DNA from: an uncultured Flavobacterium sp.
Lineage (GTDB): Bacteria; Bacteroidota; Bacteroidia; Flavobacteriales; Flavobacteriaceae
Assembly: GCA_945957245.1 (NCBI GenBank)
Contig: CAMFLD010000015.1
Coordinates: 1-16,045 of the forward strand
DNA: 16,045 nucleotides
Direction of reading: 5' to 3'
The notes beneath the pieces were generated by a model that saw only the letters and a program-made list of their open reading frames with translations, did no database searches and had not been told where the DNA came from. Each line of letters starts with the position of its first letter. Positions within the stretch are counted from its first letter, which is position 1. Below are positions 1 to 6,855 of the stretch, one piece after another. The translations under genes and the position numbers were made by a program.

Positions 1-246
1 CGTAATATGATTAAGGGCGGGATTTATATTTATCCAACCAGTTCCAAATCGCCAAAAGGGAAACTGCGTCTGCTTTACGAATGCAATCCAATGGCTTTTA
101 TTGCAGAACAGGCAGGTGGAAAAGCTTCAGATGGATTTGGAAGAATTATGGAAATACAACCAACAGAGTTACATCAGCGGGTTCCTTTTTTCTGTGGAAG
201 TTATAATATGGTGGAAAAAGCAGAATCATTTATGGCTAAATATTAA
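1..246 (+). CDS. fbp: Fructose-1,6-bisphosphatase class I, C-terminal end (partial)
   Basis: This is the last 81 or so codons of class I fructose-1,6-bisphosphatase, the gluconeogenic enzyme that hydrolyses fructose-1,6-bisphosphate to fructose-6-phosphate in the cytoplasm. The reading frame is open from base 1 (R-N-M-I-K-G-G), so the ATG at 7 is internal and the gene begins outside the window; family members are about 330 residues. The visible part carries the signature GKLRLLYECNPMAF, where family knowledge places the lysine that contacts the sugar phosphate and a metal-binding glutamate, followed by AEQAGGKASDG and LHQRVPFF. It ends at TAA and is followed by a hairpin terminator. The class assignment is firm because this C-terminal block is highly conserved. 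Confidence 0.95.
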   Translation, partial: RNMIKGGIYIYPTSSKSPKGKLRLLYECNPMAFIAEQAGGKASDGFGRIMEIQPTELHQRVPFFCGSYNMVEKAESFMAKY

Positions 247-293
247 GTAGCAAAGTCATAAAGCAGCAAAAATTTTTCATTCAGTATAAATAA

Positions 294-317
294 AAAAGCC
301 GGCATTAGCCGGCTTTT
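294..317. terminator. Bidirectional intrinsic terminator between fbp and the terB-like gene
   Basis: A perfect 10-bp inverted repeat, AAAAGCCGGC at 294-303 and GCCGGCTTTT at 308-317, flanks the loop ATTA. The GC-rich core with an A run on one side and a T run on the other gives a U tract in both directions. It sits between two convergent genes, so it probably terminates both. Confidence 0.88.
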
Positions 318-335
318 AAACTTTGTGGCTTGTCG

Positions 336-767
336 CTATTTATTCATGTGTGTCATTTCATAAATGAATGTATCCAAATCTACATTCAGTATTAATAATG
401 ACATAGCTTTATCTACAATAAACGAAACATTTCCCGGAGTAAAACCAAGTGCCAAAGCAAATTTAGTCAACACTTCTTTTTGCTTTGGTCCTAAAACATG
501 GTCTACATATACCATTCTGGACAAATCATACAAACGCTCTAATCTTTGGGTATATAAGTAAGGCGGATTAATCGGGTATTTTGAAGGATTTTCTAATATT
601 TCTTCGTATTCTGATTGAGAAATTTCTAAACGTAGCGCAAGCTTGTCAAGGAATTCTTTTTCTTCTTTGCTTAAATCGCCATCGGCAATAGCAACACGTA
701 CAATTGCTGAAAAGTGGCCTTTATTTCTGTTTTTGAATTCGCTATCAAATAAATCTGAAAATGACAT
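336..767 (-). CDS. TerB-like (TerB/DjlA-type helical domain) protein
   Basis: A 143-residue soluble, probably all-helical protein. The segment at about residues 20-60 (AIVRVAIADGDLSKEEKEFL) matches the typical opening of TerB-like domains: a small helical module with an acidic, EF-hand-like D-G-D-L/I-S-x-E-E loop. TerB was named from tellurite-resistance operons, but stand-alone copies are common in Bacteroidota and their role is not established; no other ter gene is present here, so tellurite resistance should not be assumed. It has no signal peptide or membrane segment. It starts at ATG (767) and ends at TAG. A Bacteroidota-type -7 element lies 21 bases upstream of the start. It is divergent from the HupE-like gene and convergent with fbp. 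Confidence 0.75.
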   Translation of the reverse strand: MSFSDLFDSEFKNRNKGHFSAIVRVAIADGDLSKEEKEFLDKLALRLEISQSEYEEILENPSKYPINPPYLYTQRLERLYDLSRMVYVDHVLGPKQKEVLTKFALALGFTPGNVSFIVDKAMSLLILNVDLDTFIYEMTHMNK

Positions 768-787
768 ATTATTATGGTTTTATGCTG

Positions 788-795
788 CAAATATA
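788..795 (-). promoter_or_regulatory. Predicted -7 box for the terB-like gene
   Basis: On the minus strand these bases read TATATTTG, a full match to the Bacteroidota -7 consensus TAnnTTTG, 20 bases before the ATG at 767. No exact TTTG -33 element is seen at the expected distance; a TTTTC occurs near 815-819. Confidence 0.5.
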
Positions 796-914
796 ATTGA
801 AATAAACTGTTATCGAAAACGGAAACCAAAAATGTTTTTGGTCGATTTTACCCCTAAAGAAGAAAAGCGAAACAAAATAAATTGTAAGTTTACGTACCAA
901 AACAAATCCATCCC

Positions 915-1499
915 ATGCCTGATTTTTTGACAAGTTTCTCTATCGGATTAAAGCACTTATGGAATATAAGTGCCTATATGGACATTCTGTTTTTGATAGT
1001 CCTTTCTGCTCCATACGAATTTAAAGCATGGAAAAAGTTACTGATTCTTGTGTCCCTTTTTACCGCCGGTCACACACTGGCATTGTTACTTTCTGTTTTC
1101 AATGTGATTTCGGTTAAGGCGAATACCATTTCATTGATTATCCCTGTTTTTGTATTAATTGCTGCCCTTTTTAATATAATTTCTGCCAGTAAACTGGGCA
1201 AGAAAGACCGTATTACATTTATTGCCATACTAACATCACTACTCGGCGTTCTACACGGACTTGGATTCTCGAGTTACTTCTTTGATGTTGTACCCGGAAA
1301 ACCCACTGACAGGTTGCTACCGCTTTTTGAATCTTGCTTAGGATTTGGAATTGGGCTGGTTATTGCTTTAATCCTGGCCCTTGTTTTGGCTTATGTGGTA
1401 GAAACATTACTTAAATTTTCCAAACGTGACTGGGTTTTAATTATTTCCGGTTTGGCTGTTGGCATAGTACTTCCCATGATTTTACGTTACATTATGTAA
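915..1499 (+). CDS. HupE/UreJ-family integral membrane protein
   Basis: A 194-residue protein with about five or six hydrophobic helices (roughly residues 23-33, 42-62, 72-92, 102-122, 140-165 and 174-192). Two family hallmarks are visible: TAGHTLALLLS (His53) and GVLHGLGFSS (His114), plus His14 in the first GLKH segment. HupE/UreJ proteins are inner-membrane proteins proposed to move nickel or cobalt, but this short Bacteroidota branch is often found with no hydrogenase or urease gene nearby, as here, so the substrate is unknown. The third conserved spot, usually a D-H pair ahead of LFLI, reads AYMDILFLI, so the usual histidine appears to be missing. The gene starts at ATG with no Shine-Dalgarno sequence. 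It is followed by a 120-bp gap with its own promoter signal, so it is probably not co-transcribed strictly with the deaminase. Confidence 0.78.
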   Translation: MPDFLTSFSIGLKHLWNISAYMDILFLIVLSAPYEFKAWKKLLILVSLFTAGHTLALLLSVFNVISVKANTISLIIPVFVLIAALFNIISASKLGKKDRITFIAILTSLLGVLHGLGFSSYFFDVVPGKPTDRLLPLFESCLGFGIGLVIALILALVLAYVVETLLKFSKRDWVLIISGLAVGIVLPMILRYIM

Positions 1500-1591
1500 G
1501 GATGGAATAAATCTAAAATTGTCTTTTTTAACGGTAACTCAGCCTTCTACTAAATCTTTATTAAATAAAAAATACGGAATAGTATTTTCGA

Positions 1592-1599
1592 TATATTTG
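1592..1599 (+). promoter_or_regulatory. Predicted -7 box for the deaminase/protease pair
   Basis: TATATTTG fully matches the Bacteroidota -7 consensus TAnnTTTG and lies 20 bases before the ATG at 1620. No good -33 element was found at the usual 19-21 base spacing. Confidence 0.5.
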
Positions 1600-1619
1600 C
1601 TCTTACAATTGCCGATTCG

Positions 1620-2048
1620 ATGAAAGAAGAAAAACAGCTTAAATACGACATTGCTTATCTAAGGATTGCGAGTGAATGGGGAAAACTTTCCTATTGCAAA
1701 CGAAAACAGGTTGGTGCAATTGTAGTACGTGACCGTATGATTATTTCTGATGGTTACAATGGCACGCCTTCGGGTTTTGAAAACTGCTGTGAAGATGATG
1801 AAGGGCTTACAAAATGGTATGTCCTACATGCTGAAGCTAATGCTATTTCAAAAGTGGCCCGTTCCACACAAAGTTGCGAAAATGCTACCCTTTACATTAC
1901 ACTTTCCCCTTGTAAGGAATGCAGCAAGCTTATCCATCAGTCGGGTATAAAAAGGGTTGTTTTTCAGCACGGTTATCGTGATACCACGGGACTCGAATTC
2001 CTAAAAAAAGCAGGAGTAGTTGTAGACCAGATTGAAGATTTAGGATAA
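1620..2048 (+). CDS. dCMP deaminase-family zinc enzyme (deoxycytidylate deaminase)
   Basis: A 142-residue cytoplasmic zinc-dependent deaminase. The zinc site is complete: HAE at residues 70-72 (zinc histidine and proton-shuttling glutamate) and P-C-x-x-C at 97-101 (two zinc cysteines). The GYNGTPSGFENC stretch at 45-56 is typical of the dCMP deaminase/ComEB branch rather than cytidine or tRNA-adenosine deaminases. Family members convert dCMP to dUMP, the precursor of dTMP, and are usually about 140-180 residues, so this copy is full length. The start at 1620 is the first ATG after a -7 promoter element. The S41 protease gene follows after 31 bases and is probably co-transcribed; the functional link between the two is not obvious. 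Confidence 0.9.
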   Translation: MKEEKQLKYDIAYLRIASEWGKLSYCKRKQVGAIVVRDRMIISDGYNGTPSGFENCCEDDEGLTKWYVLHAEANAISKVARSTQSCENATLYITLSPCKECSKLIHQSGIKRVVFQHGYRDTTGLEFLKKAGVVVDQIEDLG

Positions 2049-2079
2049 ATTGCAAGCTCTCTAAACAGGGACAATATAA

Positions 2080-3648
2080 ATGAATTCAAAGGAAAAATAC
2101 TTACCGATATTACTTTTTTCGTGCGTTGCCATGGGTGTCGTAATTGGTGGCATGATTAATTTTCCTAAACGGACGATATCAAAGGACAACGCCCGGAAAG
2201 CGAAAATTGAACGTCTTATTGACTTTATCAATGAAGAATATGTTGACGATGTCAATTCTGATTCTATTGTCGACATGACTGTAAACAGCATTTTATCTAA
2301 TCTCGACCCACACTCTGTCTATCTCCCGCCCAGTGAACAATCTTCTGAGGCCGAAATCATGAAAGGCGATTTTGTAGGTGTTGGTATCAATTTCTATATG
2401 TATAACGACACCGTTGCCGTTGTTAAACCGTTGGAAAACGGCCCTGCTGCAAAGGCCGGAATCATGGCTGGCGACCGGATATTGTATGCTGATAAAACAA
2501 AATTATTTGGACGAAAACTTCCCACTGATAGTTTATACAACAAACTTAAAGGAGAAGAAGGTTCTAAAGTGGTACTGACTGTTTACAGAAAAAGCATCAA
2601 CAAAAAACTGAAATTAACTGTAGAGCGTGAAATAGTTCCAATTAAAAGTGTCGATACTTACCTGATGTTAAACAAAACTACGGGTTACATCAAGATTGAC
2701 CGCTTTGCCGAAAACACTTATGATGAATTCAGGACTGGTCTGGAAGCGTTAAAGCAAAAAGGAATGAATACTCTGGTAATCGATTTACGGGAGAATGGTG
2801 GCGGCTATCTGGAACGTGCCGTTGCCATTGCAGATGAATTCCTTAAAGACAAAGAATTGGTTGTTTTCACAAAGAACAGGAAAGGAGCTGTCAACAAGAC
2901 ATTTGCCACCAGCGAAGGAATATTTGAAACCGGAAAACTTTACATACTGATTGACGAGAACTCGGCTTCGGCCAGTGAAATTCTTGCCGGAGCAATTCAG
3001 GATAACGACAGAGGAACTATTGTTGGCCGGCGTTCTTTTGGAAAAGGATTGGTACAGCAGGAAATGGATTTTGATGATGGTTCAGCTGTTAGGCTTACCG
3101 TTTCGAGATATTATACTCCAAGTGGACGTTCTATTCAAAAGCCTTATAAAAAAGGGGAAGCTGATAAATACAGTGCCGATTTTGAAACCCGTTTTGCAAG
3201 TGGTGAATTGTATGAAAAAGATAAAATAAAAGTTGCCGATTCCCTTAAATTCAAAACCAAAAAAGGTAGGATTGTTTATGGTGGCGGTGGAATAGTGCCT
3301 GATATATTTGTCCCTTTGGAAGTTAAAAAAGGAGAGGAAAATCTGGCTTACATCTTGACTTCAGGTTTAGTGGGGCACTTTGTTTTTGAACAGTTTGACA
3401 AAAATCCAAAAGCTTACAAAGGGTTGAAATTTCAGGACTTCCTGAACAAAATGCAAAATGACGACAGCTACATTTCAAAATTTGAAAGTTACCTTAAAGA
3501 TGCAGGTCTTGATATGAAACTGGGAAACAATAAGGCATTAGTAAAGAAATATATCACTGCTGAATTTGCCAGACAATTATTTGGCGAAAGCCAATATTAT
3601 TCTGTTATTTTAAAAGATGACGCCATGTTGAAGGCTATTTTAAAATAA
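2080..3648 (+). CDS. S41-family C-terminal processing peptidase (CtpA-like), membrane-anchored
   Basis: A 522-residue protease of the tail-specific/CtpA group, which cleaves proteins from their C-terminus in the cell envelope. An N-terminal hydrophobic segment (about residues 8-26, no clear cleavage site) suggests a signal anchor with the bulk of the protein in the periplasm. A PDZ domain follows (about 90-175; G-D-F-V-G-V-G-I and GPAAKAGIMAGDRIL). The peptidase domain has DLRENGGG, then N-S-A-S-A-S-E with the probable catalytic Ser297, and FGKGLVQ with the catalytic Lys322; the 25-residue spacing between Ser and Lys equals that of characterised family members. The C-terminal extension past about residue 430 is helical and of unknown role. 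It sits 31 bases after the deaminase gene and converges on the flippase gene. Confidence 0.92.
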   Translation: MNSKEKYLPILLFSCVAMGVVIGGMINFPKRTISKDNARKAKIERLIDFINEEYVDDVNSDSIVDMTVNSILSNLDPHSVYLPPSEQSSEAEIMKGDFVGVGINFYMYNDTVAVVKPLENGPAAKAGIMAGDRILYADKTKLFGRKLPTDSLYNKLKGEEGSKVVLTVYRKSINKKLKLTVEREIVPIKSVDTYLMLNKTTGYIKIDRFAENTYDEFRTGLEALKQKGMNTLVIDLRENGGGYLERAVAIADEFLKDKELVVFTKNRKGAVNKTFATSEGIFETGKLYILIDENSASASEILAGAIQDNDRGTIVGRRSFGKGLVQQEMDFDDGSAVRLTVSRYYTPSGRSIQKPYKKGEADKYSADFETRFASGELYEKDKIKVADSLKFKTKKGRIVYGGGGIVPDIFVPLEVKKGEENLAYILTSGLVGHFVFEQFDKNPKAYKGLKFQDFLNKMQNDDSYISKFESYLKDAGLDMKLGNNKALVKKYITAEFARQLFGESQYYSVILKDDAMLKAILK

Positions 3649-3729
3649 AATTTAATAACAGAAATTTCACTGTCCAAAATGCTCCAAAACCTGACGGCTC
3701 GGAATCTGTAAAAGATTGATTTGCCTGAA

Positions 3730-4710
3730 TTATGAAGTTGCCAACTCCTTCTTTTTTCTGTTTAAAATTGGAAGCAATAAAAAGGCCAAACCTCCCAGAA
3801 CAACCATAAGTACCGTCTGTGAAATCCAAATTATCCAGCCAAAGGCACTTCCTACTGTTTCAGGAATGGAATAAAGCACCAAAATCTTGGCAATCAAAAA
3901 TGGATAAACCCCAAAACCGCTATTGGTAAATCCGATGGCTAGGCTTCCCATTACAAAAGCAATAATGGTGGCTCCAAAACTGATATCACTCGTTTCCTTG
4001 AGTGCAAAAACCGTCACATAAAACATCAACAGATAAGTAAACCAAATGAATAAAGAATGGAATAAAAACCATCCTTTATTTTTCATGTGTACAATGCTCA
4101 TTACACCTTCCTTGAGTCCGGACAGTTTTCCTTTGACCATAAGGACCATTTTCCACTGTGAATATTTCCAGACCAGGAGAAAACAAATGAAGCATATTAT
4201 GCCGATGCCGGCTAGAATCATCAGTCGCTCGAAAGGAATATTTTGGAGAATATAATCTTTCAGTACTTTGAACTGCATTAGAAAAGACAGGATTACGAAC
4301 AAAAAGAAAATCAGCAAATCCACAACTCTTTCGGCAACTATAGTTCCAAAAGCTTTGTCGAATGGTATGTTTTCATATTTTTTTAGAATCAGTGCCCGGG
4401 AAAATTCTCCTGAACGCGGAATAGTAAGGTTCATAAAATAGGCCACACAAACGGCTAGCAGATTGTTATGAAAATGAGAGTGATATCCTAAATGCTCGAT
4501 GGAATACTTCCAACGGTACGCTCTGGAAATGAAACCAAAAAGTGCAATGAAAAGCGATAGGTAGATATAGAAATAATCGGCATTTTTAAAATAGCCTTTC
4601 ATTTCGTCAATCTGCGCTGTGGTATACTGACTGTATTGATAATAAATCAGAAACACACCCAACAAAAGTGGGAGTACAATCGTAAGCCATTTACCTATAT
4701 GCCTTTTCAA
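3730..4710 (-). CDS. Flippase-like / LPG-synthase TM-domain (UPF0104) membrane protein
   Basis: A 326-residue inner-membrane protein with about eight hydrophobic helices. It carries the signatures of the LPG_synthase_TM (UPF0104) family: I-P-R-S-G-E at residues 97-102 and A-E-R-V-V-D at 126-131. The family includes the membrane half of MprF and proteins thought to move lipids across the bilayer; the substrate of this one is unknown, and it lacks the soluble aminoacyl-transferase domain of MprF. The start is inferred to be TTG at 4708-4710: the next in-frame Met is residue 37 and would delete the first helix. The gap from the panD stop codon is only three bases, so translational coupling with panD is likely. 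It is the last gene of panC-panD-flippase and ends in a polar KKKELATS tail. No clear terminator was found in the 81 bases separating it from the convergent protease gene. Confidence 0.82.
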   Translation of the reverse strand: MKRHIGKWLTIVLPLLLGVFLIYYQYSQYTTAQIDEMKGYFKNADYFYIYLSLFIALFGFISRAYRWKYSIEHLGYHSHFHNNLLAVCVAYFMNLTIPRSGEFSRALILKKYENIPFDKAFGTIVAERVVDLLIFFLFVILSFLMQFKVLKDYILQNIPFERLMILAGIGIICFICFLLVWKYSQWKMVLMVKGKLSGLKEGVMSIVHMKNKGWFLFHSLFIWFTYLLMFYVTVFALKETSDISFGATIIAFVMGSLAIGFTNSGFGVYPFLIAKILVLYSIPETVGSAFGWIIWISQTVLMVVLGGLAFLLLPILNRKKKELATS

Positions 4711-4713
4711 AGT

Positions 4714-5064
4714 TTAGGTGAGCGAGTTATTTGTTTCATTTGGAAAAACCAGCCATGGTTTAAAAACTTTGGCTTCTTCAAAATCCATAAGCGCATACGA
4801 CATGATGATAATGATATCTCCTTTATGGACCTTCCTTGCTGCGGGCCCGTTGAGCGTAATATCTCCGGAATTCCTTGTTCCTTTGATTACATAAGTATCA
4901 AAACGTTCTCCGTTGTTTACGTTAACAATAGACACTTTTTCACCTTCAATAAGGTTCGCAGCTTCCATAAGGGTTTCATCAATTGTAATACTGCCGATAT
5001 AGTTCAGATCAGCTCCGGTAACTTTAACCCTATGAATTTTTGATTTTACTACTTCAATTTGCAT
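4714..5064 (-). CDS. panD: Aspartate 1-decarboxylase proenzyme
   Basis: A 116-residue pyruvoyl-dependent enzyme that decarboxylates L-aspartate to beta-alanine, the amine half of pantothenate. The self-cleavage site Gly24-Ser25 is present in the YIGSIT motif, so Ser25 would become the pyruvoyl group on the alpha chain. Other expected residues are in their canonical places: Lys9, Arg54, Thr57 and Tyr58, and the NGPAARKVHKGDIIIIMSY block. Length is normal for the family (about 115-130). It lies 14 bases after panC and three before the flippase gene, so the three genes form an operon that supplies and uses beta-alanine in consecutive steps. Confidence 0.97.
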   Translation of the reverse strand: MQIEVVKSKIHRVKVTGADLNYIGSITIDETLMEAANLIEGEKVSIVNVNNGERFDTYVIKGTRNSGDITLNGPAARKVHKGDIIIIMSYALMDFEEAKVFKPWLVFPNETNNSLT

Positions 5065-5078
5065 GCCGCAAAAATAAT

Positions 5079-5927
5079 TTAATTTAGTGAAACGGTGTCA
5101 ATCAATCTGATTTTATTAACAAAAACAGCAATGAAAGCCCGGTATTTTTTCGTCTTGCTTTTCCTGAAGCAATGCAATAAAGTTGCCTCATCAGCTATTT
5201 CGAAATATTCCAGTTCAAAATCAGGCAGGTCTTTGAATTGATTAGTCACATAGTCTGTTACTTCTCTTGCTGATTTTGTACTGAATAATTTTTTAGCCTG
5301 AGATATTGTTTTGTATATCACAGCGGCCTTTTTGCGCTCTTGCGGTGTTAATCTCTCGTTTCGGGAACTCATGGCTAATCCATTTGGTTCTCTAAAAATA
5401 GGGCAGCCAATGATATTTACCGGTATTTTATATTTGGAAACCAATTTTTTGACTATCTGTAACTGCTGGAAATCCTTTTCTCCAAAATAAGCATTCTTGG
5501 GTTTTACAATTTCAAACAAACGTTTTACGATAGTGCCTACCCCATCAAAATGCCCCGGGCGGAATTTACCTTCCATTTGGTTTTCAAGACCGTCAAAATC
5601 AAAATGCTGCGAGATGGTTTTTCCCTCGTAAATATCTTCTACGCTAGGCGCAAAAACAATTATGGCATCGGAAACCGATTTTATTTTTTCGATATCAGCC
5701 TCTAAAGTCTTGGGATATTTGGCCAGATCTTCGGCGTTATTGAATTGAGTTGGATTAACAAAAATACTGATGACGCTGATGTCATTGTGTTTTATGGACT
5801 CCTCCAGAAGGGAAAGATGTCCGGCGTGAAGCGCACCCATTGTAGGTACAAAACCAACCGAAGTTTTTTTATCTGAGACGGAGGTCAGATAAGATGCTAA
5901 TTCGCGTTGTGTGTTAAAAAGAAGCAT
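5079..5927 (-). CDS. panC: Pantothenate synthetase (pantoate--beta-alanine ligase)
   Basis: A 282-residue cytoplasmic ligase that joins pantoate and beta-alanine with ATP to make pantothenate, the CoA precursor. Visible motifs are PTMGALHAGH at residues 28-37 (the HIGH-type ATP-binding motif, His34 and His37), FVNPTQFN at 56-63, FRPGHFDGVGT at 122-132, GEKDFQQLQ at 149-157 and the KMSKS-like MSSRN at 186-190. The length is normal. It is the first gene of the operon, upstream of panD, whose product is its substrate. No panB is present in the window. The start ATG lies about 20 bases from a well-formed promoter on the minus strand, giving a very short leader. Confidence 0.97.
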   Translation of the reverse strand: MLLFNTQRELASYLTSVSDKKTSVGFVPTMGALHAGHLSLLEESIKHNDISVISIFVNPTQFNNAEDLAKYPKTLEADIEKIKSVSDAIIVFAPSVEDIYEGKTISQHFDFDGLENQMEGKFRPGHFDGVGTIVKRLFEIVKPKNAYFGEKDFQQLQIVKKLVSKYKIPVNIIGCPIFREPNGLAMSSRNERLTPQERKKAAVIYKTISQAKKLFSTKSAREVTDYVTNQFKDLPDFELEYFEIADEATLLHCFRKSKTKKYRAFIAVFVNKIRLIDTVSLN

Positions 5928-5948
5928 TGGCTTTCAATAAATGAAATG

Positions 5949-5981
5949 CAAACTTACCATTTTCATAAATAACTGCACAAA
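5949..5981 (-). promoter_or_regulatory. Predicted promoter of the panC-panD-flippase operon
   Basis: On the minus strand there is TTTG (5978-5981), a 21-base spacer, then TAAGTTTG (5949-5956), a full match to the Bacteroidota -33/-7 promoter. The -7 box ends 21 bases before the panC ATG. It interleaves with the opposite-strand promoter at 5988-5995. Confidence 0.65.
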
Positions 5982-5987
5982 TTTTTG

Positions 5988-5995
5988 TACTTTTG
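5988..5995 (+). promoter_or_regulatory. Predicted -7 box of the GT5-like/DUF4270/glmS operon
   Basis: TACTTTTG fully matches TAnnTTTG and lies 38 bases before the ATG at 6034. No exact TTTG was found 19-21 bases upstream. Its presence inside the upstream in-frame extension argues that translation does not begin at 5941. Confidence 0.5.
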
Positions 5996-6033
5996 CATGT
6001 TTTTTATTGCCAATAAATAAAGTAGATCAAATT

Positions 6034-6840
6034 ATGGAAGATAAGAGGATATTGTATGTATCGTCTGAAGTGGTGCCTTACTTAGCTGAAAATGAGGTTT
6101 CTTTAATGTCGTATGATGTACCCAAAATGATTAATGATCAGGGAGGACAGATTAGGATTTTTATGCCGAGATATGGAAATATCAATGAAAGAAGGCATCA
6201 ATTGCATGAAGTAATCCGCTTGTCAGGAATGAATTTGGTCGTGAATGACCTGGATATGCCTTTAATTATTAAGGTAGCCTCTATACCAAAAGAAAGAATT
6301 CAGGTTTATTTTATAGATAATGATGAGTATTTCAAAAGAAAAGCCACATTCAGTGATGAAGACGGGGTGCTTTATCCTGATAATGACGAAAGAGCTATTT
6401 TCTTTGCCAAAGGCGTTGTAGAGACAGTCAAAAAGCTGAACTGGGTTCCGGATATCATCCATGTTCATGGCTGGATGGCAAGTCTGCTTCCGATTTATAT
6501 GAAGCACTATTACAAAGACGAAGCTTTATTTTCGGAAACTAAAATCGTGACTTCAGTTTACAGCCAGTCATTTGATGGCAATCTGGATATTGAAATGATC
6601 AACAAAGTGAAATTTGATAACATTCCACACGAAGCTGTTCAGGAATTGGAAACGCCTAATTACGAAAACCTTATCAAAACAGCAGTTAATCATTCAGATG
6701 CTGTGGTAATTGCCTCAGAAAGCCTATCGCCAAGTTTAACAAAATTTATAGAATCTTCAGGAAAACCTTTTTTACCTTTCGCCACGAAAGATAAATTCAC
6801 CGAAGCATATACCAACTTTTACAAAGGAATGCTTTCTTAA
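6034..6840 (+). CDS. Short glycogen/starch synthase-like protein (GT5 N-terminal domain only)
   Basis: A 268-residue protein matching the N-terminal Rossmann half of GT5 glycogen synthases: R-I-L-Y-V-S-S-E-V-V-P-Y at residues 5-16, the IFFAKGVVETV helix, then DIIHVHGWMASLLPIYMK. Full glycogen synthases are about 470-500 residues with a second domain that binds most of the ADP-glucose; that domain is absent. The N-terminal KTGGL nucleotide-sugar motif is also missing (the region reads LAENEVSLMSYDV), and the usual H-D-W is H-G-W. It is therefore unlikely to make glycogen, although automatic annotation would call it glycogen synthase. The start at 6034 was chosen because the upstream in-frame codons run through a promoter box and look non-coding. 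It leads an operon with the DUF4270 lipoprotein (15-base gap) and glmS. Confidence 0.8.
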   Translation: MEDKRILYVSSEVVPYLAENEVSLMSYDVPKMINDQGGQIRIFMPRYGNINERRHQLHEVIRLSGMNLVVNDLDMPLIIKVASIPKERIQVYFIDNDEYFKRKATFSDEDGVLYPDNDERAIFFAKGVVETVKKLNWVPDIIHVHGWMASLLPIYMKHYYKDEALFSETKIVTSVYSQSFDGNLDIEMINKVKFDNIPHEAVQELETPNYENLIKTAVNHSDAVVIASESLSPSLTKFIESSGKPFLPFATKDKFTEAYTNFYKGMLS

Positions 6841-6855
6841 AATTATAGTTACCTT

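Noticed and set aside
336..767. Tellurite-resistance function for the TerB-like gene
   Set aside because: No other ter genes are nearby and stand-alone TerB-like domains are common; only the fold-level call is supported.
643..930. Plus-strand open frame of 95 codons overlapping the start of the terB-like gene and the HupE-like gene
   Set aside because: It is antisense to a recognisable gene, shows no domain-like sequence and overlaps the next real start; it is a shadow frame.
3649..3729. Expected terminator between the convergent protease and flippase genes
   Set aside because: Only short imperfect repeats such as the palindrome GAAATTTC were seen; none has a GC core with a T run, so no terminator is claimed.
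4636..5043. Plus-strand open frame of 135 codons across panD
   Set aside because: It is entirely antisense to panD and the flippase start, with no recognisable protein features.
5941..6033. Upstream extension of the GT5-like protein by 31 codons
   Set aside because: The extension passes through the predicted -7 promoter box and is rich in Cys and Phe unlike the protein; the ATG at 6034 opens directly on the family's conserved first strand.
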